Below are positions 32,720-41,201 of a stretch of 56,656 nt of DNA, piece after piece. Position numbers and translations under genes: made by a program. A model generated the notes under the pieces. The model made no database searches. It had not been told where the DNA came from and saw only the letters and a list, made by a program, of their open reading frames with translations. Each line of letters begins with the position of its first letter. Position 1 is the first letter of the stretch. Origin of the DNA: Clostridiales bacterium. GTDB lineage: Bacteria; Bacillota; Clostridia; Saccharofermentanales; Saccharofermentanaceae. The stretch lies in the NCBI GenBank assembly GCA_017427465.1, contig JAFRST010000011.1, positions 1 to 56,656 of the forward strand. Reading direction: 5' to 3'.

Positions 32720-34552
32720 TTATCTGTTCTTTTTCTTAGCCTTTTTCTCGAGATACATGGCCTTGTCAGCTTTCTTCATGCAGTCAGTGACGCCGTGCCA
32801 GTCTGTAAGTTCGCAGGTACCTATACTTGAGCTTAGCTCGAACTGGTACTTACCGGACATGTTAACTTCGCGGATGTTATTGCGCACGGTTCTGATAAAC
32901 TTGCCGAGCCTGCCGGGATCTGTCAGGAAAATAACCGCTTCGAACTCGTCTCCGCCCATTCTGGCCACGAACTCACCGGGATTAAGAGCGCTCTCGATTG
33001 CTTTAGCCGTCTCCTTGATAGCTTCGTCGCCTGCGTTGTGACCAAAGTTATCGTTGATATACTTTAGCTCGTCCATATCGATAGATGCGACTGCGCAGTT
33101 TTTCATCATTTTGCCGTCCTCATCGAAAAGCTCAGAGATGTGTTTCTCAAATCCGCGTCTGTTCAGTATTCCCGTGAGAGGATCCTTGATGTAAAGACTC
33201 ATAACGTCGGCAATACCGAAGAGCTTGCTGTAGAGCTCGAGCTTATTGATATTCTGGCCTGCCTGCGAGAGTATGTATTCGATCTTAAAGTTAATAAAGT
33301 TCGGCATTGCGGTATCAGCGATGAAGAGAGCATAGCCGTAAACTTCATTCTTATATGCCAGAGGCAGATAGATGCGTGTTCCGCGCTCGTCATTCTCAAG
33401 CCCTTCAGGAAGAAGAATATCGTTAGTAAACGTTACATCCTTGATATGATCTTCGCCCTGCTCCGAATAATATCCGACAAGCACTCTGTCATTTTCTCTG
33501 TACTGGACAAGATAGACTGACCTGATGCTGTCGATGCTCCTCAACTGGTCAAGCGTGACCTGGATTGAAGTCTCCTTTGTGAGTGCTCCCTCGAAAAGCG
33601 CGTTTATGACAACGAACTCTCTTCTGTCATCCATAGATACTGAAGATGCGACGTTCTGCAGACAAAGCGACTTATAGATATCCCTCTCGACCACCAGATC
33701 GCCCGTGCTCTCACGAAGGATAAGGTTACCGGGAACATAGATATTCAGATCCTGCTTTTTGCCGTTGATAGCATCTTCAAGGACCTGCATGGCTATGTCC
33801 ACGAAAGTATTATTAGATATCTCGATCGTAGTAATAGAAGGAATGTGAGCGCCTGCTTCGTTGGTATTATCGACACCGCTTATCATGGTATCACCGGGGA
33901 TCTGATAACCTCTCTGTATCAGCTCATTACAAAGAGCGATCGCCTCGTAGTCATTCGAACAGATTATCGCTTCGGGCAGAGTTCCGTCGGGCTTAATGAA
34001 GCAGTCAGCCATCTCCGGGCCCTGGGTGATCCAGTAATTGCCGTGGAAGATCCGGTCTTCGCGAACCTCATAGCCGGCTTCCTGCATGGCTTTCTCGAAG
34101 CCCTCGCGTCTCTCGTAAGAGTCTTCAAGTTCATCCATACCGGTTACAAAGCCGATATCGTCAGTCTTACATTTGGAGATAACGTGCTTTGCGACTTCAT
34201 ACATGAGAGCTCTGTTATCGGGGATAATATTGTAGAAACCCGGGATGCCCGCTCTGATACATACGACCGGAGGAGCTTCCATATCATCGAGAAGGTCTTC
34301 GACTAAGTCCTTACCGAGATCTTCGTGTACAAGCGTGTCATAACAAAGAATAATGCCGTCGTAATCGTGAACATTAGGCAGAGACAAAATGCTCTTCAAA
34401 CCATTAACGTGGAGAGGATTGCTGGTAGTAACTGAGCACATACCGAACACGTCAATCCTATGCCCCTTTTCCTGGGCATAGTAATCAAGGTGTCTCATGA
34501 TGGACAGGGCAAAGTCCCTGTACATATCTCCAATAAACGCGCATATCTTCAT
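32720..34552 (-). CDS. Diguanylate cyclase with LacI-type sensor domain
   Basis: A 610-residue soluble protein. Residues 1-280 resemble the periplasmic-binding-like ligand domain of LacI/GalR regulators (ICAFIGDMYRDFALSIMRHLDYYAQE; DGIILCYDTL; SNDYEAIALCNELIQRGYQIPGD; SITTIEISN) but without the helix-turn-helix. The middle (about 290-440) looks like a GAF-type region. The C-terminus (about 450-608) is a GGDEF domain with the intact motif in RMGGDEFEAVIF. No RxxD inhibitory site precedes it. It probably makes c-di-GMP in the cytoplasm in response to a sugar or similar ligand. No signal peptide is present. Such fusions are known in Clostridia. It is monocistronic as far as can be seen. Confidence 0.85.
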   Translation of the reverse strand: MKICAFIGDMYRDFALSIMRHLDYYAQEKGHRIDVFGMCSVTTSNPLHVNGLKSILSLPNVHDYDGIILCYDTLVHEDLGKDLVEDLLDDMEAPPVVCIRAGIPGFYNIIPDNRALMYEVAKHVISKCKTDDIGFVTGMDELEDSYERREGFEKAMQEAGYEVREDRIFHGNYWITQGPEMADCFIKPDGTLPEAIICSNDYEAIALCNELIQRGYQIPGDTMISGVDNTNEAGAHIPSITTIEISNNTFVDIAMQVLEDAINGKKQDLNIYVPGNLILRESTGDLVVERDIYKSLCLQNVASSVSMDDRREFVVINALFEGALTKETSIQVTLDQLRSIDSIRSVYLVQYRENDRVLVGYYSEQGEDHIKDVTFTNDILLPEGLENDERGTRIYLPLAYKNEVYGYALFIADTAMPNFINFKIEYILSQAGQNINKLELYSKLFGIADVMSLYIKDPLTGILNRRGFEKHISELFDEDGKMMKNCAVASIDMDELKYINDNFGHNAGDEAIKETAKAIESALNPGEFVARMGGDEFEAVIFLTDPGRLGKFIRTVRNNIREVNMSGKYQFELSSSIGTCELTDWHGVTDCMKKADKAMYLEKKAKKKNR

Positions 34553-34616
34553 GAGGATATTATACTACCCTGATTTCAGAGTGCAAAAATAATTTAGTTT
34601 TTTAAAGAAGCAGTAA

Positions 34617-35777
34617 TTACCTCAGTGATCCCCGCTCAGCCTTTTCTTTGTAGAGTGCTTCATCAGCTCTTGCGAGAGCTGTCTGGAATCCGTCAAGTTC
34701 ACCGTTGTAATTGGCATATCCGATGCAGGCTGTAAGCTCATACTTCGCGCCTGCCTCATCATTCAAGCGGATCAGCGTGGACTTGATATTGCTGCACAGT
34801 TCCTGGATCAGTTCTTCTTTATCGGTCTTGGCGATGATGATAAACTCGTCTCCGCCGTATCTGGCGATGAATGTTTTGTAAGGGTTGTCAGCACATGAAA
34901 TCTTAAGAGCGTCCGCTGTCCTCTTGAGAGCATTGTCGCCTTCGACATGACCGTACTGGTCATTGATCTGCTTGAATTTATTAAGATCGATCATTAAAAC
35001 ATAATGAGTCAATCTGTCGGTGTTCTGTCTTAATGCTTCACTTGCAACGAATTTCTTAAGCTGTGTCCTGTTATTAAGTCGTGTCAGTTCATCGATCGAT
35101 ACCTGGTCATTCAGCGAGATGATATAGACATAGAGCATCATGATCGCACATCCGAAGCAGAAGATCGGGGCCGCGAGCCAAAGTGTCTGCCATATTCCGA
35201 ATACAGTCAGTATTACAGGATAGATAGCGCATACCAGGTACTGTGTCCTGACAGCATAATTTTCTTTCCGGAATGCCCTTACCGCAGATCTGACTGCGCT
35301 GATACATATGTATATTGCCGGTACGGCAAGGAAAAGAATATAGAACAGATTCGTCAATTCTTTATTCTCATCGATGATAGTATCAGGAGCGATCAGCAAC
35401 AGGGCCAGTATAACAGCTGGATTAACCATAGCAGGAAGCAGAGTGAGCATACGCGTCTTGAATGATGTTATGTATTGCTCACCTTGCGAGAGCTCAACAT
35501 ATACGAACCACAATCCCGTAATGGCACAAAGCAGAAGTGCATTCGTGAAATTAGCTGCCGCTGCTGAAAATCTTGTATAAGGAATAATGTCCGCAAGAAT
35601 AAGCACCCATGCTATGTCACTAATAAAATACAGCATGTGGCTAATAGTAATGTTGACGAATATCACCTGCTTAGTCTGTCTGCCGACAGATCCCATCTCT
35701 CTTATAAGCATCATTCCGAAAATGATGATGCAGACGATATTGGCCTCTACATAATAAAACGTATAGTCCAGTTGCAT
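34617..35777 (-). CDS. Membrane diguanylate cyclase
   Basis: A 386-residue protein with seven or so N-terminal membrane helices (residues about 10-215, e.g. MLTLLPAMVNPAVILALLLIA). They are followed by a cytoplasmic GGDEF domain from about 220, beginning with DELTRLNNRTQLKKFV, with active motif ARYGGDEFIIIAK. No RxxD site is seen five residues before the motif. It probably synthesises c-di-GMP, with the membrane part as an unknown sensor. It stands 64 bp from the preceding GGDEF gene on the same strand. Confidence 0.88.
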   Translation of the reverse strand: MQLDYTFYYVEANIVCIIIFGMMLIREMGSVGRQTKQVIFVNITISHMLYFISDIAWVLILADIIPYTRFSAAAANFTNALLLCAITGLWFVYVELSQGEQYITSFKTRMLTLLPAMVNPAVILALLLIAPDTIIDENKELTNLFYILFLAVPAIYICISAVRSAVRAFRKENYAVRTQYLVCAIYPVILTVFGIWQTLWLAAPIFCFGCAIMMLYVYIISLNDQVSIDELTRLNNRTQLKKFVASEALRQNTDRLTHYVLMIDLNKFKQINDQYGHVEGDNALKRTADALKISCADNPYKTFIARYGGDEFIIIAKTDKEELIQELCSNIKSTLIRLNDEAGAKYELTACIGYANYNGELDGFQTALARADEALYKEKAERGSLR

Positions 35778-35836
35778 ACCGGAATTATATCACGGATTTT
35801 TTATGTTTTGAAAACACTGAAAGGTATGAATGTCTG

Positions 35837-36211
35837 TTATCTCTTTTTATTCTTGGATGCTGTAGCCTGATAGCTCACATCTATCAACTCGAAAACCTTC
35901 TCATCTGCGACCGTCCCATCCAGCAAAACGGTTATCCAGTGTCTCTTGTTCATGTGATATGAAGGCATTATTCCGTCTTCGTGGCACAGCATGTCATGAA
36001 GCATCGGATCGTTGATCTTCAGATTCATGCAGTCTACCGGTTCATCGCCCTCAAGACCAAGTCTGTCTCTTCTTACAAGCATTATGAGGGCAAACCATTT
36101 TCGATTATCTCTGTGCCTGAAGACACCGGAAACAAGATCTCCCTCCCATGGAAAATCCGGCTCAACTCCGTATTGGTTATTGATGTGATCTATTACTGTT
36201 TGGCGGTTCAT
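35837..36211 (-). CDS. MmcQ/YjbR family protein
   Basis: A 124-residue small protein of the MmcQ/YjbR (CyaY-like fold) family: DFPWEGDLVSGVFRHRDNRKWFALIM, the INDPMLHDML segment, and YHMNKRHWITVLLDGTVAD. The family is thought to bind DNA, but no definite role is known. Its start lies 6 bp after the XRE-HD gene's stop with a poor Shine-Dalgarno, so it is probably expressed by coupling as last gene of a three-gene operon. Confidence 0.8.
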   Translation of the reverse strand: MNRQTVIDHINNQYGVEPDFPWEGDLVSGVFRHRDNRKWFALIMLVRRDRLGLEGDEPVDCMNLKINDPMLHDMLCHEDGIMPSYHMNKRHWITVLLDGTVADEKVFELIDVSYQATASKNKKR

Positions 36212-36217
36212 AGGCTT

Positions 36218-37033
36218 TTACATCAGTCTCTTATAAACATCCAGCAAGCTTTCTATCTGGTACTTAAGAAGCCATGCAGCATTGCTGTATTCCACTTCTT
36301 CTTTCAGAACAGAAATAAGTTCAGGGAAATACATTTCAGTCTCCTTGATCATGCGGTAGATCCTGTCACGGCTTAATGCCCACGACATAGTCGTTATATT
36401 ATTGCAGCGGTCAATGCACTTCACCAGAGCTGCCTTGGGATTGGAGGCGATCTTGGAATAGTATTCACGCATTATCTCATCGCGGTTTTCAGGTGTTGTC
36501 TTGCAGTGTGTAAGAAGTCTTACGAGTTCTTTTGTCTCATCGTTTACGGGGAGCTCTTCATAAGTAACGCCGCAGTCCTCCACTACATCGTGCAGGAGAC
36601 ATGCGGCGATAATTGCATCATCAGTTATGTTCATTGAAAGGGCGTGACACGCCAGGTTCAAAGGGTGGTAAATATACGGGATATCAGATTTCTTGCGTTT
36701 CTGACCCATGTGCGCTTCTGTAGCAAATGTGACGGCCTTAAGGGTATTTGTCAGGCCTAAGTTCTTGGCAGTAGTCTTCACATAAGTCTTCATGTGTTCC
36801 CAATTATATATTGCTTTCTTGGTAGCAAAGACACTCTGCTTTTCTTCGACTAATGCAGACACGGATACATCGAACAATTCTGCAAGCTTAATCAGTTTCT
36901 CAGTATCGGGCTTATATTCATCACGCTCCCAGGAAGACACAGCTTGAAAAGTTATACCGATCTTATCGGCAACCTGTTCCTGAGTAAGCCCCCGCTCTTC
37001 ACGAAGTTGCTTGATATTTGTTCCTAAACTCAT
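36218..37033 (-). CDS. XRE helix-turn-helix fused to RelA/SpoT-type HD hydrolase
   Basis: A 271-residue two-domain protein. Residues 4-62 are an XRE helix-turn-helix (LREERGLTQEQVADKIGITFQAVSSWE). Residues about 95-235 are an HD domain of the (p)ppGpp-hydrolase type: His108 in AHMGQKRKKSDIPYIYHPLNLA, His123, the His148-Asp149 pair in ACLLHDVVED, and KCIDRCNNITTM matching the KxxDRxxN motif. No synthetase domain is present. It may hydrolyse alarmones or related nucleotides and link them to DNA binding. GGAGG precedes the ATG. It is the middle gene of a small operon with an 80-residue-class protein and YjbR. Confidence 0.85.
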   Translation of the reverse strand: MSLGTNIKQLREERGLTQEQVADKIGITFQAVSSWERDEYKPDTEKLIKLAELFDVSVSALVEEKQSVFATKKAIYNWEHMKTYVKTTAKNLGLTNTLKAVTFATEAHMGQKRKKSDIPYIYHPLNLACHALSMNITDDAIIAACLLHDVVEDCGVTYEELPVNDETKELVRLLTHCKTTPENRDEIMREYYSKIASNPKAALVKCIDRCNNITTMSWALSRDRIYRMIKETEMYFPELISVLKEEVEYSNAAWLLKYQIESLLDVYKRLM

Positions 37034-37045
37034 AAGCGCCCCTCC

Positions 37046-37279
37046 TTAATCGTTATAGCCTTCTGTATCTCCTATAGAGCCCCACTCCAGATCCACGTTG
37101 CAAAGCGATGCCTTCGGATTTACCTTGCGTGCTCTGGCCAGTTCTTCAACCATGTTGTTAAATATCTGTCTTTCGCGTTCGTTTTGAATAGGCGGCTCGA
37201 GGTCTGTTGCCGGTCTGTTGGCATTAATGAGATCGATGAATTGGTTCCAGCGTCTCGTTGACATTGTATCTTCTTTCAT
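37046..37279 (-). CDS. Small protein of unknown function
   Basis: A 77-residue soluble, charged protein beginning MKEDTMSTRRWNQFIDLI. No family is recognised. I chose the ATG at 37279 because GGAGGTGA lies 8 bases upstream. Initiation at the GTG of 37288 would fall within that spacing. It precedes the XRE-HD gene by 12 bp, so it is probably cotranscribed and may be a partner of that regulator. Confidence 0.6.
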   Translation of the reverse strand: MKEDTMSTRRWNQFIDLINANRPATDLEPPIQNERERQIFNNMVEELARARKVNPKASLCNVDLEWGSIGDTEGYND

Positions 37280-37438
37280 GTGTCTCACCTCCTTCAGCCT
37301 TAGAATAGAGGATCACACACCAATATTTTAGCGAGCGGGAATTGAAGTTTCAACGGAAAATTCAAGTTGTACTTGAGTTAATAACGCAAGTCTCTCTGCT
37401 AATGTATAATTCAATCAAATCTCTTACCAGGAGGGCTC

Positions 37439-38542
37439 ATGAAGGTAATCGTCGCAATGGATTCATTCAAAGGCAGTCTCACTTCATTAGAAGCGGGCAA
37501 TGCTGTCCGCGAAGGCATTCTGGCCTCCTGCCCTTCCGCTGAAGTCACAGTGATACCTCTTGCTGACGGCGGCGAAGGAACCGTTGATGCGATAGCCCCT
37601 TATATTCACGGCATATCAAGAACTCTTGCTGTCACCGGTCCTCTTAACTCTCCTGTCGAAGCGGATTATATTTTCGATCCGGTCAGCAAAACAGCTTATA
37701 TCGAGATGGCAAAAGCATCCGGACTGACACTTATTAAACCGGAAGAACGGGATCCATATCACGCTACCACTTACGGCACCGGTGAACTCATCAAAGATGC
37801 AGTCAGATATGGCGCAAATAAGCTTGTTATCTGCATAGGCGGAAGCGCGACTAATGACGGCGGAGCAGGCATGCTTCAGGCATTAGGCGCAAAGTTTACT
37901 GATAAAGACGGCAAGGATATCTGTTATGGAAGTATCGGCCTGAAAGATCTTGCCAAAATCAGTCTTTCCGGCCTCATTGGCAAAGATCTCGATATAACAG
38001 TTGCAAGTGACGTTACTAATCCGCTCTGCGGACCGGACGGAGCAAGCCATGTATACGGCCCACAGAAAGGCGCATCATATGAGGCAGCCTGTAAGATGGA
38101 CGGATGGCTCTTAAACTACGCAAAGACCGCAGGCTTTGATCCATACGAGAAAGGCACTGGTGCAGCAGGCGGTATGAGCTTCGCACTTAAGAATTTCCTT
38201 GGCGCAACGATCCGTTCAGGGGCTGATATCGTGACAGAGATAACCGGCGCTGAATCGCTTATCAAAGACTGCGATATCGTTATTACCGGTGAAGGAAGAA
38301 TGGACAGCCAGACAGCTAACGGCAAAGCACCTTACAAGATACTTCATCTTGGTAAAAAATACGGCAGGCGCGTATTTGGAATAACAGGCATATTAGGTGA
38401 CGGTTATGAAGAATGTATAAGCGCAGGATTTGAAAGGATCACACCTCTCATAACTCCCACAATGGATACTACAAAAGCAATCCAAAGCGTGATAGAAACG
38501 GCACGGTCTCTGTCCGAGAATTATCTTAAGGAGGTGCCTTAA
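37439..38542 (+). CDS. Glycerate kinase (GK-1 family)
   Basis: A 367-residue glycerate kinase of the GarK/GlxK family, phosphorylating D-glycerate with ATP. Visible family segments are MKVIVAMDSFKGSLTSLEAG at the start, VIPLADGGEGTVDA, the glycine-rich IGGSATNDGGAGMLQALG near 130, KGTGAAGGMSFAL near 235 and ITGEGRMDSQTANGKAP near 285. AGGAGGG precedes the ATG. Its stop overlaps the start of the next gene by one base (TAATG). Together they could move hydroxypyruvate or glyoxylate-derived carbon into glycolysis. Confidence 0.93.
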   Translation: MKVIVAMDSFKGSLTSLEAGNAVREGILASCPSAEVTVIPLADGGEGTVDAIAPYIHGISRTLAVTGPLNSPVEADYIFDPVSKTAYIEMAKASGLTLIKPEERDPYHATTYGTGELIKDAVRYGANKLVICIGGSATNDGGAGMLQALGAKFTDKDGKDICYGSIGLKDLAKISLSGLIGKDLDITVASDVTNPLCGPDGASHVYGPQKGASYEAACKMDGWLLNYAKTAGFDPYEKGTGAAGGMSFALKNFLGATIRSGADIVTEITGAESLIKDCDIVITGEGRMDSQTANGKAPYKILHLGKKYGRRVFGITGILGDGYEECISAGFERITPLITPTMDTTKAIQSVIETARSLSENYLKEVP

Positions 38543-39504
38543 TGAAGATACTCGTTATAAGCTCATCACTTAAGCAGGAACACATAGATAAGATCAGCAA
38601 GACTGCAAAAGACCACGGCGCGGAAGTCAGCTTCACTAAGTCAGAAGACATGGTTCCTTCAGATTTTGAAGAGCCTGATATCATATACGGATTCGGCATG
38701 AATATCGCTAAGAAAAACAAGAACCTGAAGTGGCTCTGCGTGCCTTCCGCTGGTGTTGATTATCTGATGAAACCAGGCGTCTTCGCAAACGATAATTGCA
38801 AACTCAGCAATTCTTCCGGATCTTACGGAGTAACGATCGCAGAGCACATAATAGCAGTCACGCTCATGATGATGCGCCGCCTCACTTCATACTACGGTTC
38901 TACTCTGGAAGGCAGATGGGAGACTACACATTGGCCTCAGAGCTCACTAAAAGATTCCAGGATCACCGTTCTCGGCACAGGAGATATCGGCACTTCTTTT
39001 GCCAGAAGGGCACGCGCATTCGAGCCAGCGAAGATAACCGGCATAAGCAGATCCGGCATGAGTAACGATCCTTCTTACGATGCAGTGCGCAAGATCGATT
39101 CTCTTGATGAAATCCTTCCTCTTACTGACCTTCTGGTAATGAGCCTGCCTGCTACACTTGAAACAGATAACATACTTGACCGCAAGCGCATTTTCGGGAT
39201 GCCGGAAGGCTCATATGTGGTCAATGTAGGGCGCGGAAATGCCATCGATGAAGACGCTTTATGTGACGCACTCGAGAGCGGTCACCTTGCCGGTGCTGCC
39301 CTCGATGTATTTAAGACTGAGCCTCTGCCTTCTGACAGCAGACTCTGGAAGACTAAGGATCTTCTCATTACACCTCATATAGCAGGTAACCTGACGCTTG
39401 ATTACACGCTCGATAAGAATGTTGATATGTTCACTTCAGACCTTAACAACTTCCTTGAAGGACGCTCTCTGAAATATGAGGTAGACAGGGAAAAAGGATA
39501 CTAA
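38542..39504 (+). CDS. NAD-binding D-2-hydroxyacid dehydrogenase
   Basis: A 320-residue member of the D-isomer-specific 2-hydroxyacid dehydrogenase family. The Rossmann motif is TVLGTGDIGTSFARRA near residue 150. Catalytic Arg lies in YVVNVGRGNAIDEDAL (about 230), Glu in FKTEPLP (about 260), and His in ITPHIAGN (about 280). Coupling to glycerate kinase suggests a hydroxypyruvate or glyoxylate reductase, but substrate cannot be set from sequence alone. Its GG-AGG-type site lies inside the end of the kinase gene (AAGGAGGTGCCT). Confidence 0.88.
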   Translation: MKILVISSSLKQEHIDKISKTAKDHGAEVSFTKSEDMVPSDFEEPDIIYGFGMNIAKKNKNLKWLCVPSAGVDYLMKPGVFANDNCKLSNSSGSYGVTIAEHIIAVTLMMMRRLTSYYGSTLEGRWETTHWPQSSLKDSRITVLGTGDIGTSFARRARAFEPAKITGISRSGMSNDPSYDAVRKIDSLDEILPLTDLLVMSLPATLETDNILDRKRIFGMPEGSYVVNVGRGNAIDEDALCDALESGHLAGAALDVFKTEPLPSDSRLWKTKDLLITPHIAGNLTLDYTLDKNVDMFTSDLNNFLEGRSLKYEVDREKGY

Positions 39505-39512
39505 GCAAAAAA

Positions 39513-39553
39513 GGGGGTGTCTCAACACGAGACAACCCCTTCTTCCCTTTTTG
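39513..39553 (+). terminator. Terminator of the glycerate kinase operon
   Basis: GGGGTGTCTC-AACAC-GAGACAACCCC with one bulged base, followed by TTCTTCCCTTTTTG. It also faces the end of the convergent hsp20 gene. Confidence 0.85.
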
Positions 39554-39573
39554 TAATTGTTCCTTAGCTTCGT

Positions 39574-40020
39574 TTAGCCTTCGATGGCTATGGTATTATT
39601 GGCGGGCAGCTGCTTTAATTCCTTCTTCGGGATAGAGAGCCTGAGAACGCCGTCCTCAAATTTGGCCTTAACGTCTTCTACCTTGACGCCTTCGCCGACA
39701 TAGAAACTCCTCTGCATAGAGCCTGCATACCTCTCCTGACGGATGATCTTACCGTGCTTATCCTTCTTTTCCTGATCGTGGTCCTTAGCTGCACTGATCG
39801 TCATGTAACCGTCTTCGAGCTTGACATTGATCTGGTCTTTCTTAAAGCCCGGAAGATCCACATCCATCTCATAATCAGTGTCTGTCTCGTGTACATCAGT
39901 GCACATCAGGCGGCGGGCATTTTTCCCGTAAAGGTGCTTATCGATATTCGCCAGTTCGTGCGTAGGAAAACCCCACAGATCGTCAAACAAATCTTCTCCA
40001 AATAAACCGGACATCAACAT
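39574..40020 (-). CDS. Hsp20/alpha-crystallin small heat-shock protein
   Basis: A 148-residue holdase chaperone. The alpha-crystallin domain (about residues 38-145) shows YEMDVDLPGFKKDQINVKLEDGYMTI, the QERYAGSMQRSFYVGEGV segment, and the C-terminal AKFEDGVLRLSIPKKE. The I-x-I-type tail is close to NTIAIEG. I use the ATG at 40020 because AAAGGAG is 9 bases away, while the ATG at 40029 would touch the Shine-Dalgarno. Expression is probably controlled by HrcA through the CIRCE element about 100 bp upstream. Confidence 0.95.
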   Translation of the reverse strand: MLMSGLFGEDLFDDLWGFPTHELANIDKHLYGKNARRLMCTDVHETDTDYEMDVDLPGFKKDQINVKLEDGYMTISAAKDHDQEKKDKHGKIIRQERYAGSMQRSFYVGEGVKVEDVKAKFEDGVLRLSIPKKELKQLPANNTIAIEG

Positions 40021-40105
40021 AATAATCATCTCCTTTGAATGTTGTTATCCGAGCATTAGAGCGGAGGTCTGATCTATTGATCTTCGTTCCTTTGTTCCGC
40101 CTTCG

Positions 40106-40133
40106 ATTATAGTACGCAAATTAGCACTGTCAA
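40106..40133 (-). promoter_or_regulatory. Sigma-A promoter of hsp20
   Basis: Minus strand: TTGACA (40128-40133), 16 bases, TATAAT (40106-40111). Both hexamers are perfect, and the -35 lies inside the CIRCE element. Confidence 0.88.
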
Positions 40134-40147
40134 CATGAGAGTGCTAA
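40121..40147. promoter_or_regulatory. CIRCE operator (HrcA site)
   Basis: TTAGCACTG-N9-GAGTGCTAA, one base from the consensus TTAGCACTC-N9-GAGTGCTAA. HrcA bound here would cover the -35 of the hsp20 promoter. Confidence 0.95.
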
Positions 40148-40265
40148 TTCTTCTGAACAATATCGGAAATTCTTTTTGTGCAGTTTTTAATCCGCCGTTT
40201 TTTTCAGGCGGGACTATAATGATGGGGGCTCGCAAGCCTTATTCCCATTATTATTTCAAAATAAT

Positions 40266-40301
40266 ACCGTCCCAATATCCATTTCCGGTACTTGGGACGG
40301 T
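40266..40301 (-). terminator. Terminator of the zinc-ribbon membrane protein gene
   Basis: ACCGTCCCAA and TTGGGACGGT pair around a 16-base loop. On the minus strand ATTATTTTG follows. The remaining gap 40148-40265 holds a second GC-rich inverted stretch (GATGGGGGCTCGCAAGCC) but no gene. Confidence 0.75.
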
Positions 40302-40354
40302 TTTGATACTTCTTTTGTGAATGTAACAGTGTTACAGTGCTAAGCCTTCTGCTC

Positions 40355-41086
40355 TTATGCCTCAGGCAAACCGGCGCCCATCATGGCACAGGCTTCCTCA
40401 ACTGTTGCTGCCTGATCAGCATCGATCAGTTCGATGATCCTGTCGATCTGAGGGATCGTGCGGTAGCCCTTGGGAACGAGCTGCTCGTACTTATACATCT
40501 CGTTGATGTCTTCCTGATAGATGTCGATCATCTTCTGATTTTTCTGACCTTCTCTGAACTTCTCGGTCTTCTGCATGTTCATGTAGTCAGCATTCTTGTT
40601 GAATTCGTCTCTCTTACTTCTTGCGATCTTAAGACCGATGAGGATTATGCCCAGGCAAACGATCAAGCCGGCGAAGATTCCGCCGTAAACCGTATCAGCC
40701 ATTTCTCTTTGCGTTGCAGCATACTGCGATGATGACAAAGCATAACTTCCTCTGGTGTATACGTTATTGATTGCAATAAGGATAGTTATAACAGTAATAA
40801 CGATATATGAACCGATGCCTCCGACCATAAAAGGCCAGAAGAATTTCATAAGCGATCTCTTCTTGTAGTCAGATGACTCATACATCGGGAACTCGCTCTG
40901 AGGTCTGATCAACCTCTTGAGTTCCTCAGTCTCACCCAGGAGTTCTTTATATCTCCTGAGTTTAGTAAGCAGTGTGTCCTTTGGTGACTCAGCTGCAACG
41001 CTATATTCCTGTTGCTTCATTCCGCACTTGGGACAAGCCGATGCCAACGGGTTCATCATCGCGCCGCAAAACCTGCAGTATTCCAT
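40355..41086 (-). CDS. Zinc-ribbon membrane protein of unknown function
   Basis: A 243-residue protein with an N-terminal zinc ribbon (Cys4, Cys7, Cys18, Cys21: YCRFCG and CPKCG). A coiled, charged segment follows, then two transmembrane helices (about 88-108 and 134-153) separated by a short outside loop, then a helical cytoplasmic tail. The architecture is that of many clostridial zinc-ribbon membrane proteins with no assigned role. The ATG at 41086 follows GGGAGG. A strong terminator 5' of it separates it from the second-messenger operon. Confidence 0.75.
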   Translation of the reverse strand: MEYCRFCGAMMNPLASACPKCGMKQQEYSVAAESPKDTLLTKLRRYKELLGETEELKRLIRPQSEFPMYESSDYKKRSLMKFFWPFMVGGIGSYIVITVITILIAINNVYTRGSYALSSSQYAATQREMADTVYGGIFAGLIVCLGIILIGLKIARSKRDEFNKNADYMNMQKTEKFREGQKNQKMIDIYQEDINEMYKYEQLVPKGYRTIPQIDRIIELIDADQAATVEEACAMMGAGLPEA

Positions 41087-41126
41087 ACGTAACCTCCCTA
41101 AATAGATCTACCCTTTATTTCTTTAG

Positions 41127-41154
41127 AAAAAACCTGTGCTTTTAGGCACAGGCT
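41127..41154 (-). terminator. Terminator of the cyclase operon
   Basis: Minus strand: AAGCCTGTGC-CTAAAA-GCACAGGTT followed by TTTTC, 48 bp past the stop of the MBL-GAF-GGDEF gene. Confidence 0.9.
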
Positions 41155-41201
41155 TCCTCAATCGCTTAAATAATACAATAATAAATTATCCTTTACAACA
41201 A

